DNA of 52,467 nucleotides from Companilactobacillus musae (GCF_003967595.1 NZ_BIFW01000003.1:1-52467); one strand, 5' to 3'; shown: positions 1-8,673, numbered from the stretch's first letter. Numbers and translations: made by a program. The notes: generated from the sequence alone by a model not told the origin.

Positions 1-2
1 GA

Positions 3-66
3 GCATTAGCCTAGCGTTGTGAATTATTCGCCTACTTTGCGAATAGTTTGCAATGCGTAGCTAAGC
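3..66. other. Long imperfect hairpin at window edge (possible 3' part of a structured RNA)
   Basis: The bases form a long interrupted stem. An inner ATTCGC (26-31) pairs with GCGAAT (39-44) around a CTACTTT loop. Outer segments then pair (GCGTTG with CAATGC, and TTAGC with GCTAA). It is followed 30 nt later by an intrinsic terminator, so it may be the 3' part of a non-coding RNA or a leader that begins outside the window. No ORF explains it. I do not recognise the RNA family. Confidence 0.35.
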
Positions 67-95
67 GGAAGAAATTGGCTTGTGCAACTCGTTTC

Positions 96-137
96 AAAAA
101 ATCCCCATATGGTTAAATGCCACATGGGGATTTTTTT
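96..137 (+). terminator. Intrinsic terminator upstream of greA paralogue
   Basis: The stem AATCCCCATaTGG...CCACATGGGGATT is followed by seven T. The A-rich left flank also makes it usable on the minus strand. It ends whatever transcript enters from the left edge. Confidence 0.8.
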
Positions 138-200
138 GCGTTAAATCGTTATTTGCGCTAAGTTATTGCTAGTAATCTAATTAATTCGAGGTCTTAAATT

Positions 201-668
201 ATGGAACCAACTTTTAATAAAATGACACCAGCTGGATATAAAGCTATCGAACAGGAAATTAAAGATCTAAAAAAAATTCGACCAGAGAAAATTAAAATTC
301 TAGCTGCCGCAGCTGCCTTGGGTGATCGTTCTGAAAATACAGAATATTCCTCTGCCAAACGTGATCTAGGACACTTAGAAGGCCGCCTACGCTTCTTAGC
401 CAAGCAGTTACAATATGCGGACGTTGTTACACCTGCTAATAATGACAAGTTAGATATTGGTAAATTCGTTACGATTGAATTTATGGATGAACACGATCAA
501 ATTACTTACCAATTAGTCGGTAAACAGGAGGCTAATCTAACTGAAAACAAAATTTCTTTTGCTTCGCCAATTGGTAAAGCTTTAGATAATCATAAAGTTA
601 ATGATATTGTTACTGTCCATGCACCCGCTGGATCTTATCAAGTAAAAATCATCTCAATTAAGATATAG
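201..668 (+). CDS. greA: GreA/GreB-family transcription elongation factor
   Basis: A 155-residue protein, the usual GreA length. By homology it binds the RNA polymerase secondary channel and stimulates cleavage of backtracked transcripts. The N-terminal coiled coil (about 10-75) carries GDRSENTEY at 41-49, equivalent to the GDLSENAEY tip of GreA. The two acidic residues (D42, E45) that hold the catalytic Mg are kept. The C-terminal FKBP-like domain (about 80-155) contains the SPIGKAL motif (121-127). Lactobacilli often carry more than one Gre protein, and the tip sequence is slightly divergent, so this may be the secondary copy. It stands alone after a terminator. Confidence 0.88.
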   Translation: MEPTFNKMTPAGYKAIEQEIKDLKKIRPEKIKILAAAAALGDRSENTEYSSAKRDLGHLEGRLRFLAKQLQYADVVTPANNDKLDIGKFVTIEFMDEHDQITYQLVGKQEANLTENKISFASPIGKALDNHKVNDIVTVHAPAGSYQVKIISIKI

Positions 669-907
669 ATAGACTTTAAAATTTAGAAAATATTCATTAT
701 GCCTAAAGGCGATTGCTTATAATTTTTATAGAAAACGAAATCATGAGAATTTAAATATGGTATATACCTATTATGAAGAATGCCCATTTTGCGCTAACTT
801 ATATACATACCTCTGCTTTATAATGTCATGATATTAAAAAAACAATAGTCAAAACTCGACAACCACGGGTATAATAAGGTATTGATTTTTTAGGAGGATA
901 TATTTTC

Positions 908-1825
908 ATGGATGAAAGTAAAAAGTTAGCCAAGAAAACCCTAGATCGAGGCTTTTGGTTAGCATTTTGTGCTTCTGCACTCTGGGGAGTTTCAGGTACC
1001 GTCTTACAGGTCGTTGCCAAAAATTTAAATATTCCTGCTATGTGGTTTATTGCTACAAGAACTACCTTAGCCGGAATTATCCTTTTAGTAGTTGGTTTAA
1101 TTGTTTTACCAACCAGCGAATTCTTCGCTGTCTTTAAAAACTGGAAAGATCTCTTAAAATTAGTTAGTTTCTCCATATTTGGACTGCTAGCTAACATGTT
1201 TACTTTTTTTCACGCTATTAAGACTGGAAATTCATCAACTGCTACAATTTTGCAGTACTTATCACCTCTCTTTATTATGATTGGTGCAATTATCTTTACT
1301 AAAAAGAAAACTTCACGTATTGACGTTATCTCATTCGTCCTAGCGCTTATCGGTGTTGTTTTGATGATTACTCGAGGTGATCTGGGACATCTTTCAATAC
1401 CACTTGTTTCCCTTCTCTGGGGTATTGGTAGTGGTATTACGGCAGCTTTATATATCACCATTCCACAATCATTAATTTCTAAATATCACGGAATTCTAAT
1501 TACCGGTTGGGGTATGTTGATTGCTGGTATCATCTCCAATTTCTTCAGTCCTATCTGGGTCAATCCCCCCAAGATGACCACAGCCAGCGTGCTTGGCGTT
1601 GGTACTGTTATTCTACTTGGTACTGTTTTAGCTTTCCTACTCATGGTTTTGAGTACTAGATATACTACTGCAGCAATCATAAGTATTACTGATGCCGTTC
1701 AACCATTCACCACCTTAGTATTAAGCGTTATTTTCTTACACTATTACGTTAACGTAGCCGAAATCATTGGTGCTATCATTGTTGTTTTAGCTATTTATGT
1801 ATTAAATCGCTACGATACCGAATAG
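908..1825 (+). CDS. EamA/DMT-family membrane transporter
   Basis: A 305-residue integral membrane protein with about ten hydrophobic segments arranged as two EamA repeats (residues about 15-150 and 165-300). It belongs to the drug/metabolite transporter superfamily, whose members export amino acids, metabolites or drugs. The substrate cannot be told from sequence. The first segment contains FCASALWGVSGT, typical of EamA proteins. The start follows AGGAGG with good spacing. It is monocistronic, with an intrinsic terminator right after the stop. Confidence 0.85.
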   Translation: MDESKKLAKKTLDRGFWLAFCASALWGVSGTVLQVVAKNLNIPAMWFIATRTTLAGIILLVVGLIVLPTSEFFAVFKNWKDLLKLVSFSIFGLLANMFTFFHAIKTGNSSTATILQYLSPLFIMIGAIIFTKKKTSRIDVISFVLALIGVVLMITRGDLGHLSIPLVSLLWGIGSGITAALYITIPQSLISKYHGILITGWGMLIAGIISNFFSPIWVNPPKMTTASVLGVGTVILLGTVLAFLLMVLSTRYTTAAIISITDAVQPFTTLVLSVIFLHYYVNVAEIIGAIIVVLAIYVLNRYDTE

Positions 1826-1833
1826 TTATTATC

Positions 1834-1864
1834 AAGTCAGAATCTAAATGGTTCTGGCTTTTTT
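1834..1864 (+). terminator. Intrinsic terminator after EamA transporter
   Basis: A stem of AAGTCAGAA and TTCTGGCTT around an 8-nt loop runs into a T-tract, 8 nt after the stop codon. Confidence 0.75.
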
Positions 1865-2129
1865 ATTGATTATTTTTAATCTGATAATCCCTTGAAAAAT
1901 CAGTTCAGGAGGTAGAATTAGCTGGATAAAAGATTTGATTCAACAACCACATTATTACCATTGCAAAAATCCTTCATTATCGTGTCGTCCAGTCAGTGAC
2001 AGGTTTTTTTGATAAATTTCATTTTTTTCTTTATTTTATAAAAAATTGCGTTAAACTTAATATCAACCAATTATTAGAAAATGTTAATTTTTCTAACGAT
2101 ATTCTAATCAAAAAGAAAGAGGGATTGTA
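1865..2129. other. Intergenic region upstream of first D-hydroxyacid dehydrogenase
   Basis: AT-rich spacer. AGGAGG at 1907-1912 is not followed by ATG, GTG or TTG at a normal distance; an ORF reading from ATT at 1917 would end at 2012. The segment before 2129 should hold the dehydrogenase promoter, but I cannot fix the boxes. The RBS GAGGG lies just before the ATG at 2130. Confidence 0.4.
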
Positions 2130-3137
2130 ATGAAGATTTACTTATACGGAGTTCGAGAAGACGAAAAGGGTTACCTAAAAGAATGGCACAACGCTCATCC
2201 AGAGGTGACTATCGATTATACTAACCAAATTTTTAACGACGATACAGTCGATTTGGCTAAGGATGCTACAGGAGTAGTATTCCTGCAAACACAACCTTAT
2301 CCAAGAACTGCTTTGAAGAAATTGCATGACTTTGGTGTCAGCAAAATTTCAGTTCGTAACGTCGGTTTGGATGGCTTTGATTTCAAGGATCTCCGTGATT
2401 ATAAGTTTTCATTGACGAATGTCCCTGTTTACTCACCTAATGCGATTGCCGAACATACGACAGGCCTAATGCTTCGTTTGTTGCGTCGCGTTCCCGAGTT
2501 TGATAAAAAGTTCAATAATACTGACTTCAGTTGGTTCCCTACTATTGGTGAAGAAATCAATGGAAAAACTGTTGGTATCGTCGGTACTGGTCATATCGGT
2601 TCAGTAGTTGCTCGTATCATGATGGCCATGGGTGCTAAAGTTGTAGCATATGACATCAAGCCTAATCCATACTTGGAAAACTTGGGAGTCTACGTTGATT
2701 CTCTTGACGAAGTACTCGCTCAAGCCGACATTTTGACTTTACACACTCCACTAGCCAAGCGAGATGTTCATATGATCGATGCTGACGCTATCAGCAAGAT
2801 GAAGGACGGTGCTATTATTATTAACGCTGCTCGTGGTGGTTTGATTGATACTGATGCTTTAATCGCTGCTCTCGATAGTGGCAAAATTGCTGGTGCGGGA
2901 TTGGATGTCTTGGAAACTGAAAATGATGTCTTCCAAAAGAAATTCAATAATCTCGAAGAAGTTAAAGACCCTCAATTTAAAGCATTACTCAATCGAGATA
3001 ATGTTATCATCACACCACACACAGCTTTCTACACTACTACTGCCGTGCATAACATGGTCTTTGATTCTATGACTGATAATCTCAAAATGCAAAAAAATGA
3101 ACAGCCTAAGTATCCTGTTGACATCAACGTTGAATAA
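2130..3137 (+). CDS. D-2-hydroxyacid dehydrogenase (D-lactate dehydrogenase type)
   Basis: 335 residues, the size of Lactobacillus D-LDH and D-HicDH. It reduces 2-keto acids such as pyruvate to D-hydroxy acids with NADH in the cytosol. The Rossmann motif GTGHIG is at 152-157, and D175 at the end of the next strand favours NAD. The catalytic set is R235 (in NAARGG), a Glu at 262 or 264, and H297 (in TPHTAFYT). The C-terminal TAVHNMV signature is shared with D-LDH. The following gene encodes a close paralogue, so one may be D-LDH and the other a D-hydroxyisocaproate-type enzyme; sequence alone does not decide. A terminator follows. Confidence 0.87.
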   Translation: MKIYLYGVREDEKGYLKEWHNAHPEVTIDYTNQIFNDDTVDLAKDATGVVFLQTQPYPRTALKKLHDFGVSKISVRNVGLDGFDFKDLRDYKFSLTNVPVYSPNAIAEHTTGLMLRLLRRVPEFDKKFNNTDFSWFPTIGEEINGKTVGIVGTGHIGSVVARIMMAMGAKVVAYDIKPNPYLENLGVYVDSLDEVLAQADILTLHTPLAKRDVHMIDADAISKMKDGAIIINAARGGLIDTDALIAALDSGKIAGAGLDVLETENDVFQKKFNNLEEVKDPQFKALLNRDNVIITPHTAFYTTTAVHNMVFDSMTDNLKMQKNEQPKYPVDINVE

Positions 3138-3192
3138 GAAATAATAGCATCTACTAAGAATTCGGCTATACTATAAATTTGCCGTTTTCTAC

Positions 3193-3237
3193 AAAAAAAC
3201 CGATTGGGCTCAAACTACTGAGTTCGTCGGTTTTTTA
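3193..3237 (+). terminator. Intrinsic terminator after first D-hydroxyacid dehydrogenase
   Basis: AAAAAACCGA and TCGGTTTTTT form the outer stem, with CTCA/TGAG inside. It is T-rich on both strands. Confidence 0.8.
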
Positions 3238-3341
3238 TTTACTTTGTTATTTATTTAATTTCATTAAAAGAACATTTTTGAATCGACAAATAAATTCTGA
3301 TTTAATAGGGGTGTTACTTATTAAAGGAGGACTCGATTCAA

Positions 3342-4346
3342 ATGAAAATTTTTGCATATGGAATTCGTGATGATGAAAAACCATCACTAGAAAAGTGGAA
3401 AAAGGCCAATCCTGATGTTGAAGTAGATTTTACAAGTGAAATTTTAACTGCCGAAACTGCTCCCTTGGCCAAAGGTGCTAATGGTGTAGTAACCTTACAA
3501 ACAGCTCCCTATACACGTGATGCCTTGGAAATTTTGAACAAATTTAACATTCATAATATTTCTATTCGTAATGTCGGTGTCGATAATTTTAACTTCAAGG
3601 ATTTGAATGATTTAAAATTTAATCTAACAAGCGTTCCTGTCTACTCTCCTAATGCCATTGCTGAACACGCTGTGCTATTAATGGGACGTTTATTACGTCG
3701 TATCCCCGAATTCGATCAAAAGATGGATAACGGCGACTTTACTTGGTCTCCTACCATCGGTAAGGAATATCGTGAGCAAACCATTGGAGTAGTTGGTACT
3801 GGTCATATTGGACGTATAGTTATCAAAATCCTTCAAGGATTTGGTGCCAAAGTCGTTGCCTACGATGTTTATCACAATCCTGAAATTGAAGAACAAGGTT
3901 TGTATGTAGATAGCCTTGAAGAGCTTTACAAACAATCAAACATTATAACGTTACATGTTCCTTTATTTGATAGCAACAAACACATGATCAACGAAAAAGC
4001 TATTTCTGAAATGAACGATGGTGTCTATATTATCAATTGTGCTCGTGGTGAATTAATTGACACTGATGCCCTAATTGCCGGCTTAGATAGCGGAAAAATT
4101 GCTGGTGCGGGATTAGATGTATTAGACGATGAAAATTCAGTTTTTGGTAAAGTTTGGGGTAGTATTGATAAAATTCCTAATGATAAAATCAAAAACTTAG
4201 CCCAAAGACTCAACGTTATCGTTACACCACATAGTGCCTTTTACACTGAAACAGCCATTCATAACATGATTACAACTTCATTTGATTCCAATAAAATTTT
4301 GATTGAAGGTAAAAAGCCAAGTACTCTCGTTGATACTAAAAAATAA
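3342..4346 (+). CDS. D-2-hydroxyacid dehydrogenase, second tandem paralogue
   Basis: 334 residues, colinear with the preceding dehydrogenase. Shared features are the MKI(F/Y).YG.R(D/E)DEK start, NVG.D.F.FKDL, GTGHIG near 152-157, an Asp at the end of the following strand, the Arg of NCARGELIDTDAL, and a TPHSAFYTETAIHNM active-site His. It therefore has the full NAD-dependent D-2-hydroxyacid dehydrogenase catalytic set. AAAGGAGG precedes the ATG. Terminators on both sides make it a separate transcript from its paralogue. Tandem duplication followed by divergence is inferred; the substrate is not determinable. Confidence 0.87.
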   Translation: MKIFAYGIRDDEKPSLEKWKKANPDVEVDFTSEILTAETAPLAKGANGVVTLQTAPYTRDALEILNKFNIHNISIRNVGVDNFNFKDLNDLKFNLTSVPVYSPNAIAEHAVLLMGRLLRRIPEFDQKMDNGDFTWSPTIGKEYREQTIGVVGTGHIGRIVIKILQGFGAKVVAYDVYHNPEIEEQGLYVDSLEELYKQSNIITLHVPLFDSNKHMINEKAISEMNDGVYIINCARGELIDTDALIAGLDSGKIAGAGLDVLDDENSVFGKVWGSIDKIPNDKIKNLAQRLNVIVTPHSAFYTETAIHNMITTSFDSNKILIEGKKPSTLVDTKK

Positions 4347-4357
4347 TATTTTACGAA

Positions 4358-4435
4358 GAAAACAGAACCCATTAAGAGGATTCCGACATATTTTATATGT
4401 CTCGAATACTTTTCAATAGGTTCTGTTTTTCTTTT
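4358..4435 (+). terminator. Long intrinsic terminator
   Basis: AACAGAACCcATT and AATaGGTTCTGTT form the outer stem, with a second hairpin (GACATA/TATGTC) nested inside, then a T-tract. It has the same long architecture as other terminators in this window. Confidence 0.8.
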
Positions 4436-4599
4436 TGGTAAATATTACTTTTATGAATTATGATAATTATATTTTTAGAGAGTAAAAATTATAAATAAAA
4501 TCAATATTTAAATACAATAAATGATGTAAAATGACTAAATCAAGTATTATACTTATTTCTTAAAAGAGACACTTTGTAATATTTAAGAGATGATCAATC

Positions 4600-6945
4600 A
4601 TGAAAAAATATAATACTATTTTAGTAATTTTATTAACCATCATCGTATTTTTATCAACTTTAACTCCTGTCAAAGCAGTCGCCGATGATTCAGATGCCTT
4701 AAAACAGGCTCCTGATGGTCTACCTGTCAGTAATTACTTTTCAATTCTAAATCCATTAAGACCTAGCGTTGCTGATACTAATTATCCATTCATGCATAAT
4801 TCTGCCAAAATTGATCCTGACAACAAAAATATCGTTATTTTAGCAAAAGGTAATGTTAATGATGAAGACCCCGACAGTAAAGACGGTGCATATGGAGCAG
4901 CTTGGTCAGATATGAATAAAAATAACTACATTGATATCACTAAACATCAGACGGTTTCTGTTTGGTTATATTTTGGATCTGGTGATTATGGTGGTTCTAA
5001 TATTAACGGTGAAGGTATGGCCCTAGTCCTTCAAAACGATCCTAGAAAAAACACTAACAACCAAAGCCAAGCTCTTGGTGCAGGCTACCAAGGACTTGGT
5101 TCATTAGGTTATGACCGTTCAACTTTAAATTACAGCAATCAACTTTGGGGATTATCCAATACAATCTCTAATCCTCAAACTCCAACACCAGATTATGTAG
5201 CTAGGACAGCAATCCAAAATAGCGTTTCTTTGGACTTTAATGCAGAACGTAACGATACCATATCGGGGTCAGGATTATCTAAAAATGGTCCTATTGAACT
5301 TTATAAAACACCCATCACCTACAATTTCACTGGCTCAGCTTATGGAATCCAAGAGTACACTCTCAATGGATTTGATACTGTTGATACTTCCGATCCCTAC
5401 GGTAGAAAAATATCCAAGGATTATCCTGGATACAACGATCTGATAGCCCAGCGTCCTTTACTTGACTATGCCTTACGCCAGGGCAACAGTGGTGGTAATG
5501 GTTTTGGCTCCATTTCCATGACTTACCCTGGAAACAGCCTAACTTATCAGCTTGGAGATCTATTGACCACTGCTGGAAACTATTCTTATTTCACAAATAA
5601 AAAAGCTATGTCCACAGTCCAAGCCTATACAAAATCGGCCAGTTTGATAAACGGTAGTGACAATAATCGTAAAGATATTTACTGGCATCATGTCACTTTC
5701 ACATGGAATCCTGCTCAAGATATTAACGGCAATCCTACTAAAGATGGTCTCCCCGTTTCCGGTGGTACGCCAGCGTCAATCACTTATCACTTCAATGACA
5801 AAATGCCTGATGGATCAACTAATATTGGTAATACCTTTTATCAAAAGGTTGACGACACTATTCCAGTTGATCCTTCACAGTTCGATTTAACCAATGGGAA
5901 TACTAAAGTCTATTGGGGAGTTACTGGTGCTAACAGCAACGATAGTAACGTTCATAGTAAATTGGCTATTTTTGAATCGATTCCTGCCCTAGCAACTGCA
6001 AAAGTATCTTCCAAAATAATTGACCACAGCTTGAATGATCAATTCATTACCGATAACAATTCTACTGTCCCTGAACGCCGTGTTTTCAACAATGATAAAT
6101 TAACTTTTGATTATGCTTTAAATTTTGATAACGAATCTAGTCATCAAAATTGGAAAAATATTATTTCTAAAATAAATCTTCCTAACAATGATATTCGTTT
6201 TGACACCGCTACGATAACCTATCACACTGATTCTGGGCAAAATGATGACAAAACTGAAGTGGAATCAATTCCATTAAATTGGGACAAAGAAACTACTAAC
6301 GAAATCAAACATGATTTAATTCACTCACTGGGAACTTTCAACGACGTTAACACCCCTAATAATTACACTAGCGCCAACATAGATTTTAACGGAACTGCAA
6401 TCAATACTGCCGCCTCAATGATTACTGTCAATCCAGAACCGGCTGTATTCACTGGTAGTAACGCTATTGAAACGACTAGTAGTCCTCAATTTTATATTGA
6501 AAATAATTCCGGCAACAATAAACTTTTACAATTAGAAGTTTCTAAAGATTTAGATTTTCAAAATATAAATTATCAAACTGATTCCAAATTAGTAACTCGC
6601 AAATCTCCTTTTATATTAAACGTCACAAGTTTACAATCCCCTTGGATTTTGCAAGTATCTTCAAACGGTCTGTTCCTAAATAATACTGCGGATAAATTCA
6701 ACGGTAACCTAGTTTATAAAGAAAATGAATCATCAGATCCTTTATCAATTTCAAACAATCTAAAAACTATTGCTCAAGATCAAAAATCATATGAGAATAT
6801 GACTACTGATTACTTAGCTCGAGATTGGACCTCCGAAGACGGAATTCTCTTACAGCCTACTTCTCCACATAATAAAGTTGGAAAGTATACCGGTACAATG
6901 AATTGGGAAGTAGTTAACGCTCCCGAAAATAATGCCAAAAACTAA
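4600..6945 (+). CDS. Secreted L-type-lectin-like protein with C-terminal WxL domain
   Basis: 781 residues. A signal peptide (about 1-28) ends near PVKAVA. Residues about 45-280 resemble an L-type lectin domain: GEGMALVLQNDP, then ALGAGYQGLGSLGY and a SVSLDFNAE strand. The C-terminus carries both marks of a WxL domain, which binds peptidoglycan non-covalently. The proximal WIL is at 682-684 and the distal YTGTMNWEVVNAP has Y763 and W769. No LPxTG or transmembrane anchor is present. This suggests a cell-wall-attached adhesin or glycan-binding protein; the ligand is unknown. WxL genes usually sit in clusters with DUF916 proteins, but none is adjacent here. Confidence 0.75.
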   Translation: MKKYNTILVILLTIIVFLSTLTPVKAVADDSDALKQAPDGLPVSNYFSILNPLRPSVADTNYPFMHNSAKIDPDNKNIVILAKGNVNDEDPDSKDGAYGAAWSDMNKNNYIDITKHQTVSVWLYFGSGDYGGSNINGEGMALVLQNDPRKNTNNQSQALGAGYQGLGSLGYDRSTLNYSNQLWGLSNTISNPQTPTPDYVARTAIQNSVSLDFNAERNDTISGSGLSKNGPIELYKTPITYNFTGSAYGIQEYTLNGFDTVDTSDPYGRKISKDYPGYNDLIAQRPLLDYALRQGNSGGNGFGSISMTYPGNSLTYQLGDLLTTAGNYSYFTNKKAMSTVQAYTKSASLINGSDNNRKDIYWHHVTFTWNPAQDINGNPTKDGLPVSGGTPASITYHFNDKMPDGSTNIGNTFYQKVDDTIPVDPSQFDLTNGNTKVYWGVTGANSNDSNVHSKLAIFESIPALATAKVSSKIIDHSLNDQFITDNNSTVPERRVFNNDKLTFDYALNFDNESSHQNWKNIISKINLPNNDIRFDTATITYHTDSGQNDDKTEVESIPLNWDKETTNEIKHDLIHSLGTFNDVNTPNNYTSANIDFNGTAINTAASMITVNPEPAVFTGSNAIETTSSPQFYIENNSGNNKLLQLEVSKDLDFQNINYQTDSKLVTRKSPFILNVTSLQSPWILQVSSNGLFLNNTADKFNGNLVYKENESSDPLSISNNLKTIAQDQKSYENMTTDYLARDWTSEDGILLQPTSPHNKVGKYTGTMNWEVVNAPENNAKN

Positions 6946-6964
6946 ATTAATTTCAAAATCCTAT

Positions 6965-6993
6965 TTGACAAACAAAAAATCAAGGTGTAAATT
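6965..6993 (+). promoter_or_regulatory. Putative promoter of the T-box leader
   Basis: TTGACA at 6965-6970, a 17-nt spacer and TAAATT at 6988-6993, about 40 nt upstream of the T-box stem I. The -10 is weak. Confidence 0.45.
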
Positions 6994-7032
6994 AGTCACC
7001 AATCAGATAATTAAAACTTATTTAATTTAATT

Positions 7033-7291
7033 AGACGTTGAAGAGAAGAGTAAATTAACTAGTAATTTGTAGAGTGACCATTGGATAGTGAAAAGATGGA
7101 ACGAACGTTAATTGAAGATGAGCTTGGAGTCTTACCTAGGTGAAAGCCAAAGGTACGCAAGGATGCGATATCATCCCGGACATGTTAGTGTCGTTGAGGT
7201 ATTTTGTGTAAACAAAATATAAATTAGGGTGGTACCACGGTAATCGTCCCTACATTGCAGAGAAAGTCTGTATATGTAGGGGCGATTTTTT
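7033..7291 (+). ncRNA. T-box riboswitch, probably tRNA-Met responsive
   Basis: The conserved T-box AGGGTGGTACCACG is at 7226-7239. It is followed by a strong terminator (7243-7291; ATCGTCCCTACAT paired with ATGTAGGGGCGAT, then T6). The GTCCC side can instead pair with the T-box to form the antiterminator. The stem I part has the apical GGATAGTGAAAA. The candidate specifier codon ATG is at 7118-7120 and is followed by A, as expected. Uncharged tRNA-Met should promote readthrough into the downstream MetE-like gene, whose function agrees. The 5' boundary is approximate. Confidence 0.9.
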
Positions 7292-7402
7292 AGTTTCCTT
7301 CATACAAACGCCTAACTGACGTTCGTATATTCCTTTTTACCATGATTACTTCACTTTCCTTGCTCTTAAATTAAATAAGTTAAAAACTAGGAGGATTCAC
7401 TT

Positions 7403-8527
7403 ATGACAACAAAAACATTAAACAAAATCGGATTCCAACATGTGGGAAGTTTTCTTAGACCCGAAGAACTAAAACAGGCACGAAAAGATCTTGCCGCTAA
7501 AAAAATTACTCAAGACCAATTAACAGCTATCGAAGACAAGGCAATCAAAAATCTTGTTGACAAGGAAGTTGCAGTTGGACTTGATTACGCAACTGATGGT
7601 GAATTCCGCCGTTCATATTGGCATTTAGACTTCTTCTGGGGCTTTGATGGTATTGAACATATACATTATGGTGAAGGTTATCATTTTGCTCATGAGGAAA
7701 CTCGTGATGATACTGCCATTCTTTCAGGAAAAATTAAATTCAATCCTAATCATCCCTTCTTAAAACATTTTGCTTATTTGAAATCATTAACTGACAATTT
7801 AGATATCGAACCTAAGCAAACCATCCCTGCTCCATCTCAACTTTACATTGAATTGATTCGTGGAACTAATGATGACAAGATCAAGGAATTTTATCCAAAT
7901 ATTGTTGATTTGTACAAAGATATTGAAAAAGCTTATCACGATATTATCATTGCTTTCTACAATGAAGGCGCAAGAGTAATTCAATTAGATGACTGTTCAT
8001 GGGGATTATTCTTAGATGATAATTTCTTGGCTACTCCAGACGGTAAAGCTTATGCCGAATCAGGAATTCAAGATATCTTGTTGGACCTTAATAACAAAGC
8101 CATCGAAAATTTGCCAGAAGATCTAACTATCAACACTCATGTTTACCGTGGTAATTACCATTCAGACTTTGCTTTCTCTGGTGGTTACGGTCCAGTTGCT
8201 GATACACTTTTTGCCAAAGAAAATGTCGATACTTACTTCCTAGAGTACGATTCTAAGCGTGCTGGCGGTTTTGAACCATTAGCCAAAGTATCTGGCGATA
8301 AAAAAGTTGTTTTAGGATTAATAACTTCTAAATCTGGTGAACTTGAAGATCGTCAAGAAGTCATCGACCGTATCAAAGAAGCTAGCCAATATCTTCCCTT
8401 GGATCGCCTTTGGTTATCAACCCAATGTGGTTTCGCCTCTACTGAAGAAGGTAACGTTTTGACCGAACAACAAGAATGGGACAAACTAAAACTAGTCAAA
8501 TCTATTCAAGATGAGGTTTGGGGTTAA
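7403..8527 (+). CDS. MetE C-terminal-like (YxjG/YxjH-type) cobalamin-independent methyltransferase
   Basis: 374 residues, matching single-domain homologues of the C-terminal half of MetE, which transfer a methyl group to homocysteine (or related thiols) using Zn. Seen: HVGSFLRP near the start, the QLDD motif with D196-D197, H246 in NTHVYRGNY, E281 in FLEYDS and C342 in STQCGFAS. The usual Zn site is H-x-C ... E ... C; here the first Cys position is Tyr248, so one ligand appears lost. The gene follows a Met-type T-box, which supports a methionine role. AGGAGG precedes the ATG. Confidence 0.85.
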   Translation: MTTKTLNKIGFQHVGSFLRPEELKQARKDLAAKKITQDQLTAIEDKAIKNLVDKEVAVGLDYATDGEFRRSYWHLDFFWGFDGIEHIHYGEGYHFAHEETRDDTAILSGKIKFNPNHPFLKHFAYLKSLTDNLDIEPKQTIPAPSQLYIELIRGTNDDKIKEFYPNIVDLYKDIEKAYHDIIIAFYNEGARVIQLDDCSWGLFLDDNFLATPDGKAYAESGIQDILLDLNNKAIENLPEDLTINTHVYRGNYHSDFAFSGGYGPVADTLFAKENVDTYFLEYDSKRAGGFEPLAKVSGDKKVVLGLITSKSGELEDRQEVIDRIKEASQYLPLDRLWLSTQCGFASTEEGNVLTEQQEWDKLKLVKSIQDEVWG

Positions 8528-8604
8528 TAACTATTGATAACGCTTTCATCAAGAACTACAATATAGGTGGAAATAAAGTTTATAGATGTTGGAGGCGTTG
8601 AACT

Positions 8605-8673
8605 ATGATGAAACTTATAGCAGACTTATTCAACAGAATTGTAGACTACACACTTAACTTTGATTGGTGGTAA
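8605..8673 (+). CDS. Short peptide ORF (22 aa) ending in FDWW
   Basis: An ORF of 22 codons starts MMKLIADLF and ends NFDWW. It is preceded by GGAGG (8591-8595) at 9 nt, a better ribosome site than many long genes here. The middle is an amphipathic helix-like stretch with alternating hydrophobic and polar residues. It lies between the methyltransferase and the yxeA-like gene on the same strand. It may be a signalling or membrane-active peptide or a leader peptide; no Rgg-type regulator is adjacent. Translation is inferred from the RBS only. Confidence 0.4.
   Translation: MMKLIADLFNRIVDYTLNFDWW

Noticed and set aside
757-831. 24-codon ORF with a CPFC motif on the + strand
   Set aside because: It resembles a thioredoxin-like active site by chance, but has no ribosome site, no continuation and a very short length.
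1917-2012. 31-codon frame after AGGAGG, starting at ATT
   Set aside because: The spacing to AGGAGG is good, but there is no conventional start codon and the sequence lacks protein-like features; kept only as a note on the spacer.
3179-3370. 63-codon + strand ORF
   Set aside because: Overlaps the terminator of the first dehydrogenase gene and the start of the next gene; no RBS.
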